The notes: generated by a model not told the origin, from the sequence alone. A DNA stretch of 64,000 nucleotides from Kiloniellales bacterium (GCA_030066685.1 JASJBF010000052.1:62001-126000); one strand, 5' to 3'. Shown: positions 46,088 to 55,326, counted from the first letter of the stretch. Numbers and translations: made by a program.

Positions 46088-47023
46088 TCAGGAGCTTGGC
46101 CGAAGGGCTGCGACCTCTCCGGCGAGTCGCTCGAAGAGGGCGATCAGGGCCTCACCGTCCGCGGCGTGATGCGCGCGACCGGAGGGGCCGGCGCAGCGGT
46201 CCAGCGTGTCCCACGGGCCCTCGAAGGTCCTGCCGAGATAGATGGTGTAGACCCGAATTCCCTGCCGCCGCATTTCCGCGCAGGCCGCCAGGAACTGCGC
46301 GTCGGCCTCCTTCCAGGTGAGCCGGTCCATGGCGCAGCTGGGCGTGTTGGCGCCGTCGGTCAGGAGGATCACGGCCTTGGCCGAGGGCCGAGACGGCACG
46401 GCCTCGGCCGCCGGATCGCCGTGCCAGGCCAGCCACCAGCGCGGCGACACGGCGCGCCAGCCCCAGATCGTCGCCAGGTCGAAGCGGGTGCAGCCGCCCC
46501 TGGCCTCGAGGCCCGAGACCGCGTCCTTCACCTCCCCCAGCCGGCGGGTCGGACCGACCATCGCCGCCGCCGGGCAAACGCGCTTGATCGGATAGCTCCT
46601 GCTGCTGAAGCGACCGATCGTCGGGTTGGGCAGCCTGCCGAGGGATAGCGGCGAATCGTCCTGTCCCAAGGCCCCTTTCCGCGGGTTCGGGCAGGCGAGC
46701 TGCGGATTGACCGGCTCCTTGTCGAAGAATTCCGGATGGGCCCTGAGGTTGACCCGGCCGCTGTAGGGAAGCAACGACAGCCAGAGCTCATCCGCGCGCG
46801 CGTCCGGGCGGCTCCGGGTCCAGCGCGCTTCCAAGACCTCGAGGAAGCGGGACGCGCCGGCCGTCAGGCCATCGAGCCGGCCGTCGACCGACATCGAGCC
46901 CGAGGTGTCGAGGACCAGGGCGACCTCAAGGCCCTGCGGCGGCTCGGGCGCGGAATCGCAGGAGGCGATGGCGAGGCCCCCAAGCAGCCAGAAGACGCCG
47001 GATCGCAGCTTTATCCGAAGCAT
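46088..47023 (-). CDS. TadG-like von Willebrand factor A lipoprotein (paralogue 2)
   Basis: The 311-residue protein has a lipobox (LAIASC), then LVLDTSGSMSVDG, LLPYSGRVNLRAHPEFFD, TRFDLATIWGWRAVSPRWWL, AVILLTDGANTPSCAMDRLT and IRVYTIYLG. The MIDAS residues DxSGS are intact, so metal-dependent ligand binding is plausible. It shares its architecture with the next gene, and conserved cysteines in both (CPxxRxG, CTRFD/CSRVD, SCAMD/QCALD) hint at disulfides. Ligand is unknown. Confidence 0.8.
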   Translation of the reverse strand: MLRIKLRSGVFWLLGGLAIASCDSAPEPPQGLEVALVLDTSGSMSVDGRLDGLTAGASRFLEVLEARWTRSRPDARADELWLSLLPYSGRVNLRAHPEFFDKEPVNPQLACPNPRKGALGQDDSPLSLGRLPNPTIGRFSSRSYPIKRVCPAAAMVGPTRRLGEVKDAVSGLEARGGCTRFDLATIWGWRAVSPRWWLAWHGDPAAEAVPSRPSAKAVILLTDGANTPSCAMDRLTWKEADAQFLAACAEMRRQGIRVYTIYLGRTFEGPWDTLDRCAGPSGRAHHAADGEALIALFERLAGEVAALRPSS

Positions 47024-47056
47024 GGCTTTCTCTAGCGAAAGGCGAATACCGCTTCG

Positions 47057-48067
47057 TTAATGATCGCCGAGAAAGGCCTTTAGCAACTCCTGCGCCGCCG
47101 CGGTGGCCGGCAGCTCGCCGGCTTTGACCCTGGCCTCCAGGGCGGCGGCCTCGGCCTTGACCGCCGGGTCGGCCTGCAGCGCGGCCATGAGCCCCTCCTG
47201 GACCTCCTGCCAGAGCCATTGTCGGGCCTGCTCAGCGCGGCGCGCGGCGATCTCGCCGCCGGGCTCCAGGGCCGCCCGATAGTCTCCGACCGCCTCCCAG
47301 ACCTCCGCCACGCCGGTGCCGGTCAGGGCCGAGCAGAGCAGGACCCGAGGCGTCCAGTTCTGGCTGCGCGGCCGCAGCAGCTGCAGGGCGCTCTGGTACT
47401 CGGCGGCGGTCCGGCCGGCCTCGTCCTTGAGCTTGCCGTCGGCCTTGTTGACCACGATCAGGTCGGCGATCTCCATGATCCCGCGCTTGATGCCCTGCAG
47501 CTCGTCGCCGCCGCCCGGCGCGATCAGCAGCAGAAAGAGGTCGACCATCTCGGCGACCGCGGTCTCGGACTGGCCGACGCCGACGGTCTCGACGATGACC
47601 ACGTCGAAACCGGCGGCCTCGGTCGCGAGCATGGCCTCCCGGCTGCGCCGGGCGACCCCGCCCAGGGTGCCGCGGGTCGGCGAGGGCCGGATGAAGGCGG
47701 CCTCGGCGGTGGCCAGCTCCGGCATCCGGGTCTTGTCGCCCAGGATCGAGCCGCCGCTGCGCTGCGAGGAGGGGTCGACCGCCAGGACCGCGACCCGGTG
47801 CCCGGCCTCGATCAGCTTCAGGCCAAAGGCCTCGATGAAGGTCGACTTGCCGACCCCCGGCACCCCGGAAATGCCGAGGCGAATCGAGCGCCCGGTCCGC
47901 GGCAGCAGGGCCTCCAGCAGCTTCGCCGCCTCACGCCGGTGGTCGGCCCGGGTCGACTCGATCAGGGTGATCGCCCGCGCCACCGCTCGCCGGTCGCCGG
48001 CCAGGACGCCTGCGGCCAGGGGCTCCTTCTTGGCAGCCGGCTTGCGGGCGCGCTTGGCGGTGCTCAC
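47057..48067 (-). CDS. meaB: methylmalonyl-CoA mutase-associated GTPase MeaB
   Basis: The 336-residue protein starts at GTG 48067, overlapping the stop of the VOC gene (GTGA). It is a G3E GTPase: Walker [57 protein letters not shown] and the NKAD base-recognition motif. MeaB protects and reloads adenosylcobalamin-dependent methylmalonyl-CoA mutase. The mutase gene is about 8 kb away on the same strand, rather than adjacent as is common. Confidence 0.95.
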   Translation of the reverse strand: MSTAKRARKPAAKKEPLAAGVLAGDRRAVARAITLIESTRADHRREAAKLLEALLPRTGRSIRLGISGVPGVGKSTFIEAFGLKLIEAGHRVAVLAVDPSSQRSGGSILGDKTRMPELATAEAAFIRPSPTRGTLGGVARRSREAMLATEAAGFDVVIVETVGVGQSETAVAEMVDLFLLLIAPGGGDELQGIKRGIMEIADLIVVNKADGKLKDEAGRTAAEYQSALQLLRPRSQNWTPRVLLCSALTGTGVAEVWEAVGDYRAALEPGGEIAARRAEQARQWLWQEVQEGLMAALQADPAVKAEAAALEARVKAGELPATAAAQELLKAFLGDH

Positions 48068-48498
48068 GCGGCGGTCCCTTCCGCACCTGGCCCCTCGGCG
48101 CCGGGGCCGAGCGGCTGGCCGTAGCTGAACTCGACGAAGTTGCCGTCGGGGTCCTTCAGCCCGCAGTAGTAACCCACGGGATAGGGCTCCTGCCTGGGCG
48201 GCCAGGCGAGGCAACCGGCGGCCTCGGCCTTCTCGGCCACCGCGTCGACCGCCGCCTTGCTGTCCAGGGCGAAGCCGAAGTGGCTGTAGTCGCCCTCGCC
48301 CTGGTCGCGCCCCGGCCCGCCCGGCAGCAGCACGAAGATGAACTCCGTCTCCCGCCCCGGCTCGGCCAGCCAGACTACCCGGGTTCTGCCGTCCTCGCGC
48401 TGGTGCACGATCTCCATCCCGCAGAAATCCCGGTAGAAGCCGATGCAGGCCTCCAGGTCCCGGACGTGCAGCGCGATATGGGTGAGGTTGGGGGTCAT
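48064..48498 (-). CDS. VOC-superfamily protein, coupled to meaB
   Basis: The 144-residue protein is a single VOC module: [59 protein letters not shown]. Metal ligands are likely His in THIALHV, His in SHFGFAL and Glu in VEFSYG. The meaB overlap suggests methylmalonyl-CoA epimerase, but the sequence looks closer to glyoxalase I or fosfomycin-resistance types than to canonical epimerases. I leave the activity open. Confidence 0.82.
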   Translation of the reverse strand: MTPNLTHIALHVRDLEACIGFYRDFCGMEIVHQREDGRTRVVWLAEPGRETEFIFVLLPGGPGRDQGEGDYSHFGFALDSKAAVDAVAEKAEAAGCLAWPPRQEPYPVGYYCGLKDPDGNFVEFSYGQPLGPGAEGPGAEGTAA

Positions 48499-48636
48499 GG
48501 GGCGAAACTAGCTATGCAGAACGGCTAGGTGAAGGCCGATCATTGCCCTAAAACAGGGCGCGGCGCACAGGCGGCCCGTCTCATGGCTGACAGATTGAGA
48601 CTTCAGCCTCGGTAGGGCCTGAGCGAGACTTCGGTT

Positions 48637-49254
48637 ATGCGTGGTCAGGACGACAAAGCAAGAAGAAAGAAGCCCGGCCTTTGCCCGGTCTGTCTTGCAA
48701 AGCTCGAGAAGAACGCACGCGGCACCCGCTTCGAAAGGCGATGCCTCAACTGCCGCGCAACCTTTCAGAAGATGCTGAAGTGTCTCGACTGCGGCACGAG
48801 CCGTGTCTGGCAGGGTCCTGAGGGCACAGTCTGCAAAGGCTGCGGCCGGAAGGTGCTGGAGGGCGATGGATGGGTCGTGCGCAGGGACCTCCTGACCGCC
48901 CAGGATGTCTGGCGTTGCATCAAGGCCGAGTTCCCCGAGCTCGAGGAAGCGATCGAGTACGACAGGGATTCAGTCCACCTGAGTTTGGGGGAGCTTGAAA
49001 TCCTCGCCAATCAAGCGATCGCCCGCGGCGACTTCTCTGCCCTCGAGCGGACCTATGCCTTCGTCCTCGGTCTGGCTTCGGAAGCGGACCGTCTGCATCC
49101 AAGTGTCTTGAGTGCGATCCACGTTTCCTTCCTGGAAGGCTTGAACTTAGGCCACACCCGGAACGGAGAGAAGGCCAAAGAACTGCTGCCGGCGGTCCTC
49201 AAGGCAATGTGGGAGCGTCAGATGGCCCACAACCGGAGCATCGGCTGGACCTAG
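48637..49254 (+). CDS. zinc-ribbon protein with C-terminal helical domain, unknown
   Basis: The 205-residue protein has four CxxC knuckles in its first 75 residues: CPVC, CLNC, CLDC and CKGC. This suggests two zinc ribbons. A helical domain (residues ~85-205) follows, with VWRCIKAEFPELEEAIEYDR, LGELEILANQAIARGD and FLEGLNLG. The second part recalls small immunity or scaffold-like helical domains, but I cannot name a family. Its TAG stop is the first CTAG of the 128-bp repeat that follows. Confidence 0.7.
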   Translation: MRGQDDKARRKKPGLCPVCLAKLEKNARGTRFERRCLNCRATFQKMLKCLDCGTSRVWQGPEGTVCKGCGRKVLEGDGWVVRRDLLTAQDVWRCIKAEFPELEEAIEYDRDSVHLSLGELEILANQAIARGDFSALERTYAFVLGLASEADRLHPSVLSAIHVSFLEGLNLGHTRNGEKAKELLPAVLKAMWERQMAHNRSIGWT

Positions 49255-49378
49255 GGCGTTATCCGATCAGATTGATTCGCTTCGCGATCAATCTGGCCGG
49301 ATGTAACGCCCTTGCTTCAGAGTCTTAGCGCACTACTCCCGGCCAGACGCGAACGCGTCTGATCGGGAAGTGCGCTAG
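49251..49378 (+). mobile_element. 128-bp CTAG-bounded twin-hairpin element, distinct family
   Basis: CTAG occurs at 49251-49254 and 49375-49378. Hairpin 1 has arms GGGCGTTA...TAACGCCC with CAGATTGAT/ATCAATCTG. Hairpin 2 has AGCGCACT...AGTGCGCT with CAGACGCG/CGCGTCTG. The termini share CTAG-x-GC-x-x-T-x-x-CCGATCAGA when read inward. The spacer TTGCTTCAGAGTCTT resembles that of the 117-bp family. Same design, different stem sequence. Confidence 0.72.
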
Positions 49379-49391
49379 CCCGCGACGCGGA

Positions 49392-51230
49392 TCACTCGGC
49401 CGCCTCCGGCGCCTCCTCGGTCCGGCGCTCGGCCGCCGACTTCTGCTGGCGCTCCCACATGGCGGCGTAGGCGCCGCGGGCGGCCAGGAGCTCCTCGTGG
49501 CGGCCGCGCTCGACGATGCGGCCGGCCTCCAGGACCAGGATCTGGTCGGCCTCGACCACGGTCGAGAGCCGGTGGGCAATGACCAGGGTCGAGCGGCCGC
49601 GGGAGACCGCGCGCAGGCTGTCCTGGATCTCGCGCTCGGTCTTGGTGTCGAGCGACGAGGTCGCCTCGTCGAAGAGGAAGATGCAGGGGTTCTTGAGCAG
49701 GGTCCGGGCGATGGCGACCCGCTGCTTCTCGCCGCCCGAGAGCTTCAGGCCGCGCTCGCCGACCATGGCGTCGTAGCCGTCCGGCAGGCCCTGGACGAAG
49801 TCGTGGATCTGGGCCAGGCGCGCCGCGTCCTCGACCTCGGCCCGGCTCGCGCTCGGCCGGCCGTAGGCGATGTTGTAGTAGATCGTGTCGTTGAACAGCA
49901 CGGTGTCCTGGGGAACGATGCCGATCGCCGCGCGCAGGGAGGCCTGGGTCACGGCGCGGATGTCCTGGCCGTCGATCAGGACCCGGCCGTCGGTGACGTC
50001 GTAGAAGCGGAACAGGATCCGGCTGATCGTCGACTTGCCGGCGCCCGAGGGGCCGACGATGGCCACGGTCTGGCCGGCCGGGACGTCGAAGGAAACGTCC
50101 TGCAGAATCGGCCGCCGCGGGTCGTAGCCGAAGCAGACGCCCTCGAAGGCCACCGCGCCGCCGCTTGCCGCCAGCGGCACCGCGTCGGGCCGGTCCTCGA
50201 CCTCGGGCGCCGAGCGGAGCAGGCCGAACATGACCTCCAGGTCGACCAGGGACTGCTTGATCTCGCGATAGACCGTGCCGAGGAAACCGAGCGGCATGGC
50301 CAGCTGCAGCAGGTAGGTGTTGACCATGACGAAGTCGCCGACGGTCATCGTCCCGGCGACCACGCCCTGGGCCGCCAGGATCATCATCACGGTGATGCCC
50401 AGGGTCACGATCACGGTCTGACCGCTGTTCAGCATCGAGAGGCTGGTCCGGCTCTTGACCGCCGCGCCCTCGTAGTATGCGAGGGCCTGGTCGAAACGCC
50501 GCGCCTCGTGCGCCTCGTTGCCGAAGTACTTCACCGTCTCGTAGTTCAGCAGGCTGTCGATAGCCTTGGTGTTGGCGTCGTTGTCGGCCTCGTTCATCTC
50601 GCGGCGCAGGCGGATTCGCCATTCCGTGACCCGGAAGGTGAACCAGACGTAGCCGACCACGGTCGCCAGGGTGATCGCCGAGAAGCGCCAATCGAAGAGC
50701 ACCCAGAGGATGCCCGCGACCAGGGCGATCTCGACCAGGGTCGGCAGGACGCTGAAGGAGATGAACTGCAGCAGGAACTCGATGCCCTTGGCGCCGCGGT
50801 CGATGGCCCGGTTCAGCCCGCCGGTCTGGCGCTCCAGGTGGAAGCGCAGGGCCAGGGCGTGGAGATGCCGGAAGGTCTTCAGCGCCAGCTGCCGGATCGC
50901 GCTCTGGGCGACCTTGGCGAAGACCGCGTCGCGAACCTCGCCGAAGGCGCGGGCCAGGACCCGCACCACGCCGTAGGCCAGCAGCAGGCCCAGGGGGATC
51001 GCGGCCAGCAAAGCGCCCTCTCCCGGGCTCAGGGCGTCGACGGCACGGCCCAGCAGCAGCGGCACGTAGACGGTCGCGACCTTGGCGGCGATCAGAAAGA
51101 CGGCGGCCAGCAGCACCCGCGCCCTGAGGTCGCCCCGGCCCTTGGGCCAGAGGTAGGGCAGCAGGGACAGGAGCGTCTTCAGGTGCTCGCCGAAGCGGAC
51201 CTCGCCGGTGTCGATGGTGGTCGGCCGCAT
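49392..51230 (-). CDS. Atm1-type ABC exporter (fused permease and ATPase)
   Basis: The 612-residue protein has a six-helix ABC membrane domain (residues ~35-330) and an ATPase domain (residues ~365-590). Motifs are Walker A GPSGAGKST, signature LSGGEKQRVAIARTLL, Walker B IFLFDEATSSLD and H-loop VIAHRLSTV. The stretch NEADNDANTKAIDSLLNYET then VKYFGNE is diagnostic of the Atm1/HMT1 subgroup. Its members export glutathione-linked sulfur or metal compounds for Fe-S and metal homeostasis. The transported compound here is not determined. Confidence 0.93.
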   Translation of the reverse strand: MRPTTIDTGEVRFGEHLKTLLSLLPYLWPKGRGDLRARVLLAAVFLIAAKVATVYVPLLLGRAVDALSPGEGALLAAIPLGLLLAYGVVRVLARAFGEVRDAVFAKVAQSAIRQLALKTFRHLHALALRFHLERQTGGLNRAIDRGAKGIEFLLQFISFSVLPTLVEIALVAGILWVLFDWRFSAITLATVVGYVWFTFRVTEWRIRLRREMNEADNDANTKAIDSLLNYETVKYFGNEAHEARRFDQALAYYEGAAVKSRTSLSMLNSGQTVIVTLGITVMMILAAQGVVAGTMTVGDFVMVNTYLLQLAMPLGFLGTVYREIKQSLVDLEVMFGLLRSAPEVEDRPDAVPLAASGGAVAFEGVCFGYDPRRPILQDVSFDVPAGQTVAIVGPSGAGKSTISRILFRFYDVTDGRVLIDGQDIRAVTQASLRAAIGIVPQDTVLFNDTIYYNIAYGRPSASRAEVEDAARLAQIHDFVQGLPDGYDAMVGERGLKLSGGEKQRVAIARTLLKNPCIFLFDEATSSLDTKTEREIQDSLRAVSRGRSTLVIAHRLSTVVEADQILVLEAGRIVERGRHEELLAARGAYAAMWERQQKSAAERRTEEAPEAAE

Positions 51231-51311
51231 CCCGGCAGTCTATCCGAGGAGCCCGCCAGGGCTACGCTTTTCTGGCTGGCAGGTGCCGAGCACTGACTCG
51301 CAGATGTTGGA

Positions 51312-51422
51312 GTGCCACCCCCACCCCAACCCTCCCCCATCGAGGGGGAGGGAGACGAGCGAGGACGCTGCCCCCTTTTGAGCCCTCCCCCTTGATGGGG
51401 GAGGGTTGGGAGGGGGTGGCAC
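51312..51422. repeat. C-tract inverted-repeat element, copy 2
   Basis: It starts GTGCCACCCCCACCCCAACC and ends with the matching reverse complement, GGGAGGGGGTGGCAC. Inner arms CCCTCCCCCATCGAGGGGGA and CCCTCCCCCTTGATGGGGGA are each palindromic. Same plan as 13682-13804. Confidence 0.75.
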
Positions 51423-51456
51423 ACCGATCTTCGCAAGCGAGAACTAGCTCGCCGGC

Positions 51457-54400
51457 CTACTCCGCGGCCCGGCCCAGGGAGCGGGCCAGCAGGAGGTAGA
51501 GCTTGCCGACGTCCGCGGTCAGGAAGGTCGTCGAGAGCACGTTCTCCGGATCGCAGTTGCTGGCCTGGTCGAGCAGACTCTCGAAGTCCCGGATGTAGCG
51601 CTCGGCCTGGCGGCGGAAGCGCTCGTCGGTCTCGAAACGGCGCTCGATCATCGGCAGGGAGTTGTCGTCGCTGCGCCGGGCCAGGCGCCGGGCGAAGATC
51701 GAGCGGTCGCCCTTGTGGTAGCGCTTCCACAGGGTGTCGGGGGGCTCGTCCTCCAGGTAGCGGTGCAGGTCGGCGGCGACCGAGTTCAGGTCCTCGATCA
51801 TCGAGGTCGCGGTGCGGAAGAAATCGCCGCGCTGCTCGACCTCCTCGCGCTCGCGCATGGCCTGGGCCTGAACGATCGCCTGCTCCGAGGCCTTGATCAG
51901 CTCGCGGGCCTGGCTGCGGAAGCCCTCGCCGACCTTGGCGACGTTGCGCTCGACCCGCTCGACCGCGCGGCCGACGTCCTTGCTGCGGACCTCCAAGGCC
52001 TTGCTAAGCTCCTCGCTGCGCCTCAGCGCGTCGTCGGCCGCCCCGCGCAGGGAATCGGCGCGCTGGCCAACCGAGGCGCCGGCCTCGTGCAGGCGCTGCA
52101 CGACCTCCTTGGAGGCCTCGACCAGGGCCTTGGCCTCGGCCTGGAGCTCGCCGCGGACCTCCAGTGAGGTCGCGCGGGCGGCTTCCGCGGCGGCGCGGAT
52201 CTGGTTGCTTTCCTCGCCGACCGCGTTGTCCAGCCTGGCGATGGTGTCCCGGGCCTCGTCGAAAAGCTTGCCGATCTGGGCGATCTCCTCGACCACGGCG
52301 GCCTTCATCTTGGCCGCTTCCTCGCCGGCCGCCCCGGCCGCCTGGGTGATCGACGTGCTCTGCTGCTCGAAGGTCTCCGAAAGCTCGGCGCAGCGGTCCA
52401 GGGTCGCGGTGATCTGGCCGGCGATGTCCCGCCACTTGCCGTCGAGGGCTTCGGCGGCGCCGGCGGCGCGGCCGAGGGACTGCTCGTAGGCCGTGCCCAG
52501 CTGCTCGGCATGGCGCTGGAAGACCTCGGTGGTCCGGGCCGCACGGCTGACCGCCCGGTCCAGCCTTTCCGAAAAGAGCTGGACGAAGGGATCGAGCTCC
52601 GCGCCCGCCGCGACCGCGCGCGAGGCCGCTTCCTCGATCTTGCTCGACAGCGCGTCGATCCGCGGCTGCAGGCCGTCGCTGGCTTTCAGCGCCTGGCCGA
52701 TCGCGCCCTCGATCCGGGTCGACAGGGCCTCGACCTGCGGCTCCAGGGTCTCGCCGGCGCGCTGGACGCGCAACAGCGAAGCCTCCAGATCGCTGCCCAG
52801 GCGGTCCATCTCCGGCCGCAGCTTCTCGCCGACCTCCTCGACCCGGGCCAGGGACTGGGTCATCAGGGCGTTGAGCTGCGCCGAGACCTGCTCCATCTCG
52901 GGCCGCAGCTTCTCGCCCACCTGGCCGGCGCGTGCCAGGGACTCGGTGATCAGGGCGTCCATCTGCCGGGTCAGCTGGGCCATCTCGGGCCCGAGCTTGT
53001 CGCCGATCTCGCCCGCCCGTTTCAGGGAATCCGTGATTAGGGCGTCCATCTGTAGGGAGAGCTGCGCCATCTCGGGCCGCAGCTTGTCGCCGACCGCCCC
53101 GGCGCGCTCGAGGGCCTCCTTGATCAGGGCGTCGAGCTGTTCCGACAGGCGGACCATCTCGGGCCGCAGCTCGTCGCCGACCGCCCCGGCCCGCTCCAGC
53201 GCGTCGTTGACCAGGGCGTCGAGTTCCTTGGAGAGCTCGGCCAGTTCCGGGCGCAGGCGGTCTCCGACCGCGCCCGCCCGCTCCAGCGCGTCGCCCATCA
53301 TGGTGTCGATCTCCTGGGAGAGCTGGGCGATCTCGGGACGCAGCTTGTCGCCCACGGCCCCGGTCCGCTCCAGCGCGTCGCCGACCATGGCGTCGATCTC
53401 CTGCGACAGGCGGGCCATCTCCGGGCGCAGGGTCTCCGGAACCTGGCCGGCGCGGGTCAGGGCGTCCGAGATCAGGCCGTCGAGCTGCTCGGAGAGCTGC
53501 GCCAGCTCGGGGCGCAGCCGCTCCGAGACCTGGCCGGTGCGCGCCAGGGCCTCGTCGATAAGGCCGTCAACCTCGCGGGAGAGCTGGCCCAGCTCGGGGC
53601 GCAGCTTGTCGCCGACCTGGCCGGCGCGCTCCAGGGCATCGGCGACCAGCGCGTTCAGCTCCTCGGAGAGCTGGCCGAGCTCCGGCCGCAGGCGGTCGCC
53701 GACCTGGCCGGCACGGTCCAGGGTGCCGTTGATCAGGGAATCCAGCTCGTCCGACAGGCGGGCCATCTCGGGCCGCAGCTTGTCGCCGACCTCGCTGGCG
53801 CGGTCCAGCGCCTCGTTGATCAGGCCGTCGAGCTGCTCGGAGAGCTGGGCCATCTCCGGTCGCAGCTTGTCGCCGGCCTGGGCGGCGCGCGCGACGGCCT
53901 CGTCGATCGCCCGGTCCAGGCGCTCCGAGAGGCGGGCCAGCTCCGGCTCGATCGCCTCGCCGGCCAGGGCGACCCGCTCGGCCACCTTGTCGACCCGGCC
54001 GGTCAGCTCGTCGATCTGCGGCTGCAGGGTCTCCCCGGCCGAGGCCATCACCTTCTCGGCGTACTTGACCACGTCGGCGATGCGCCGGGTCTCGGCGTCA
54101 GTCGCCTCCGAGAGGCGGCTGCCGATCAGCTGCGAGGTATCGATCAGCTTCTCGATCACCTCGTCGCCGACCCGGGCCAGGGACTCGCCCTCCTCCCGGA
54201 AGGTCTCGGTCATCGAGCGCGCCCGCGCCGCCGCGGCGCCCAGGGTCGCCTCGGTCCGCTCGGCCTGGACCTCCAGGTCGCCGGTCATAGACTTGGTCAT
54301 CTCCTGGGAACGCTCGGCCGCGCGCATCAGGGTCTGGGCCTGTTCGTCCAGGACCTCGCGGACGTCCCGGGCGTGGTCGGCGGTACGGTCCGTGACCTCC

Positions 54401-55326
54401 TGCAGGACGGTGATCTGCTCCGACATCTGGTCCTTCAGGGACTGGATCCGGGTGATTGCCGCCTCGCCGACCTCCTTGATCGCCTCCAGGTCCTTGGCCA
54501 CGCCGCCGCGCAGACCGTGGCCGGCTTCCGTGGTCTTCTGCGCCGCGGTCAGCACCGTCTCGGCCTGCTTGTCGAAGGCGGCGACCGCCTCGGCGCTCTC
54601 CAGGCTGAGCCGGGCGATGCTGTCGTTGATGCTTTCGACCTGCTGGGCCAGGGACTGGCTGGCATCGCCGCCGGCACCGCGAACCTTGCCGAGGGCCTCG
54701 GCCAGCGTGGCCGCCTGCGCCTCGACGGCGCTGCGGGAATCCTCCATGACCTTGGCGAACTCGCCCTGACCCGCCAGGATCTCCTCGCGCTGGCCTTTGA
54801 GGGACTGCTCCAGCTCCTTGGCCTGGGAGGCGGCGCGGGTGCTGACCCCCATCAGCTCCTGGGTCTGGCCGCGGAAGACCTCGCAGAGACCCTGGATGTC
54901 GCCGGCGACCCCTTCTGCGGCCTCCTTCAGGATCGCCGCCTGCTCCTTCAGCGCCTCGGCCTGGCGGATGCATTGGACCTCGGCGTTGTCGGTCATCATG
55001 GTCGAGGCGTCGCGCAGCATGGTCGCCTGCTGCTCCATCGAACGCACCGCCTTGCCGGCCCACTCCTCCGCGTGCTCGGCGTCGTAGGACAGCAGCTCGA
55101 AGCGCCGGTGCAGGCGGCGCTGGGCATAGCCGATCACGCCCAGCCAAAGGCAGGCGATGGGCGCGAAGATCCCGCCGAGATAAAGGGCGACCGCCACGGG
55201 GTCCTGCCAGAGGGCCTCGAGACTTGCCGGATTGAAGAAGAAGGGTATCGCCACCGCCAGCCAGACGACCGTAAGGGCCAGGCCGGCGAGGACCTCCACA
55301 CCGAACTTCTCAAGGACTTTGGGCAT
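51457..55326 (-). CDS. very long coiled-coil membrane protein with 29-residue repeats
   Basis: The 1289-residue protein has two N-terminal transmembrane segments (about residues 10-32 and 43-66), then an almost unbroken helical rod. The centre (residues ~459-835) is 13 tandem 29-residue units of the pattern LRPEMAQLSEQLDALI then ALERAGAVGDK, followed by about four 25-residue units. The C-terminus (residues ~1170-1289) is a conserved-looking domain: FFRTATSMIEDLNSVAADLH, IFARRLAR, RFRRQAERYIRDFESLLDQA, TTFLTADVGKLYLLLARSLG. The layout recalls Caulobacter TipN-type polarity proteins, but I see no proof of homology. A role in envelope or cell-pole organisation is inference. Confidence 0.85.
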   Translation of the reverse strand: MPKVLEKFGVEVLAGLALTVVWLAVAIPFFFNPASLEALWQDPVAVALYLGGIFAPIACLWLGVIGYAQRRLHRRFELLSYDAEHAEEWAGKAVRSMEQQATMLRDASTMMTDNAEVQCIRQAEALKEQAAILKEAAEGVAGDIQGLCEVFRGQTQELMGVSTRAASQAKELEQSLKGQREEILAGQGEFAKVMEDSRSAVEAQAATLAEALGKVRGAGGDASQSLAQQVESINDSIARLSLESAEAVAAFDKQAETVLTAAQKTTEAGHGLRGGVAKDLEAIKEVGEAAITRIQSLKDQMSEQITVLQEVTDRTADHARDVREVLDEQAQTLMRAAERSQEMTKSMTGDLEVQAERTEATLGAAAARARSMTETFREEGESLARVGDEVIEKLIDTSQLIGSRLSEATDAETRRIADVVKYAEKVMASAGETLQPQIDELTGRVDKVAERVALAGEAIEPELARLSERLDRAIDEAVARAAQAGDKLRPEMAQLSEQLDGLINEALDRASEVGDKLRPEMARLSDELDSLINGTLDRAGQVGDRLRPELGQLSEELNALVADALERAGQVGDKLRPELGQLSREVDGLIDEALARTGQVSERLRPELAQLSEQLDGLISDALTRAGQVPETLRPEMARLSQEIDAMVGDALERTGAVGDKLRPEIAQLSQEIDTMMGDALERAGAVGDRLRPELAELSKELDALVNDALERAGAVGDELRPEMVRLSEQLDALIKEALERAGAVGDKLRPEMAQLSLQMDALITDSLKRAGEIGDKLGPEMAQLTRQMDALITESLARAGQVGEKLRPEMEQVSAQLNALMTQSLARVEEVGEKLRPEMDRLGSDLEASLLRVQRAGETLEPQVEALSTRIEGAIGQALKASDGLQPRIDALSSKIEEAASRAVAAGAELDPFVQLFSERLDRAVSRAARTTEVFQRHAEQLGTAYEQSLGRAAGAAEALDGKWRDIAGQITATLDRCAELSETFEQQSTSITQAAGAAGEEAAKMKAAVVEEIAQIGKLFDEARDTIARLDNAVGEESNQIRAAAEAARATSLEVRGELQAEAKALVEASKEVVQRLHEAGASVGQRADSLRGAADDALRRSEELSKALEVRSKDVGRAVERVERNVAKVGEGFRSQARELIKASEQAIVQAQAMREREEVEQRGDFFRTATSMIEDLNSVAADLHRYLEDEPPDTLWKRYHKGDRSIFARRLARRSDDNSLPMIERRFETDERFRRQAERYIRDFESLLDQASNCDPENVLSTTFLTADVGKLYLLLARSLGRAAE
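52822..53952 (-). repeat. 13 tandem 87-bp coding repeats
   Basis: These encode the 29-residue units of the coiled-coil protein. Units are diverged but in strict register: each begins LRPE (IEPE in the first, LGPE in one) and ends near GDK or GEK. A further block with 75-bp period follows at about 52520-52821. Unequal crossing-over here would change the protein by multiples of 29 residues. Confidence 0.8.

Noticed and set aside
48064-48498. Naming the VOC protein methylmalonyl-CoA epimerase because it is coupled to meaB
   Set aside because: The sequence lacks the usual epimerase segments and looks more like glyoxalase-type VOC proteins; only the gene context points to the epimerase.
52493-54769. 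Long open frame on the plus strand (758 codons) opposite the coiled-coil gene
   Set aside because: It is serine/arginine-rich and repetitive in step with the minus-strand repeats. The minus-strand protein has membrane helices and a coherent C-terminal domain, so this is an antisense shadow of high-GC repeats.
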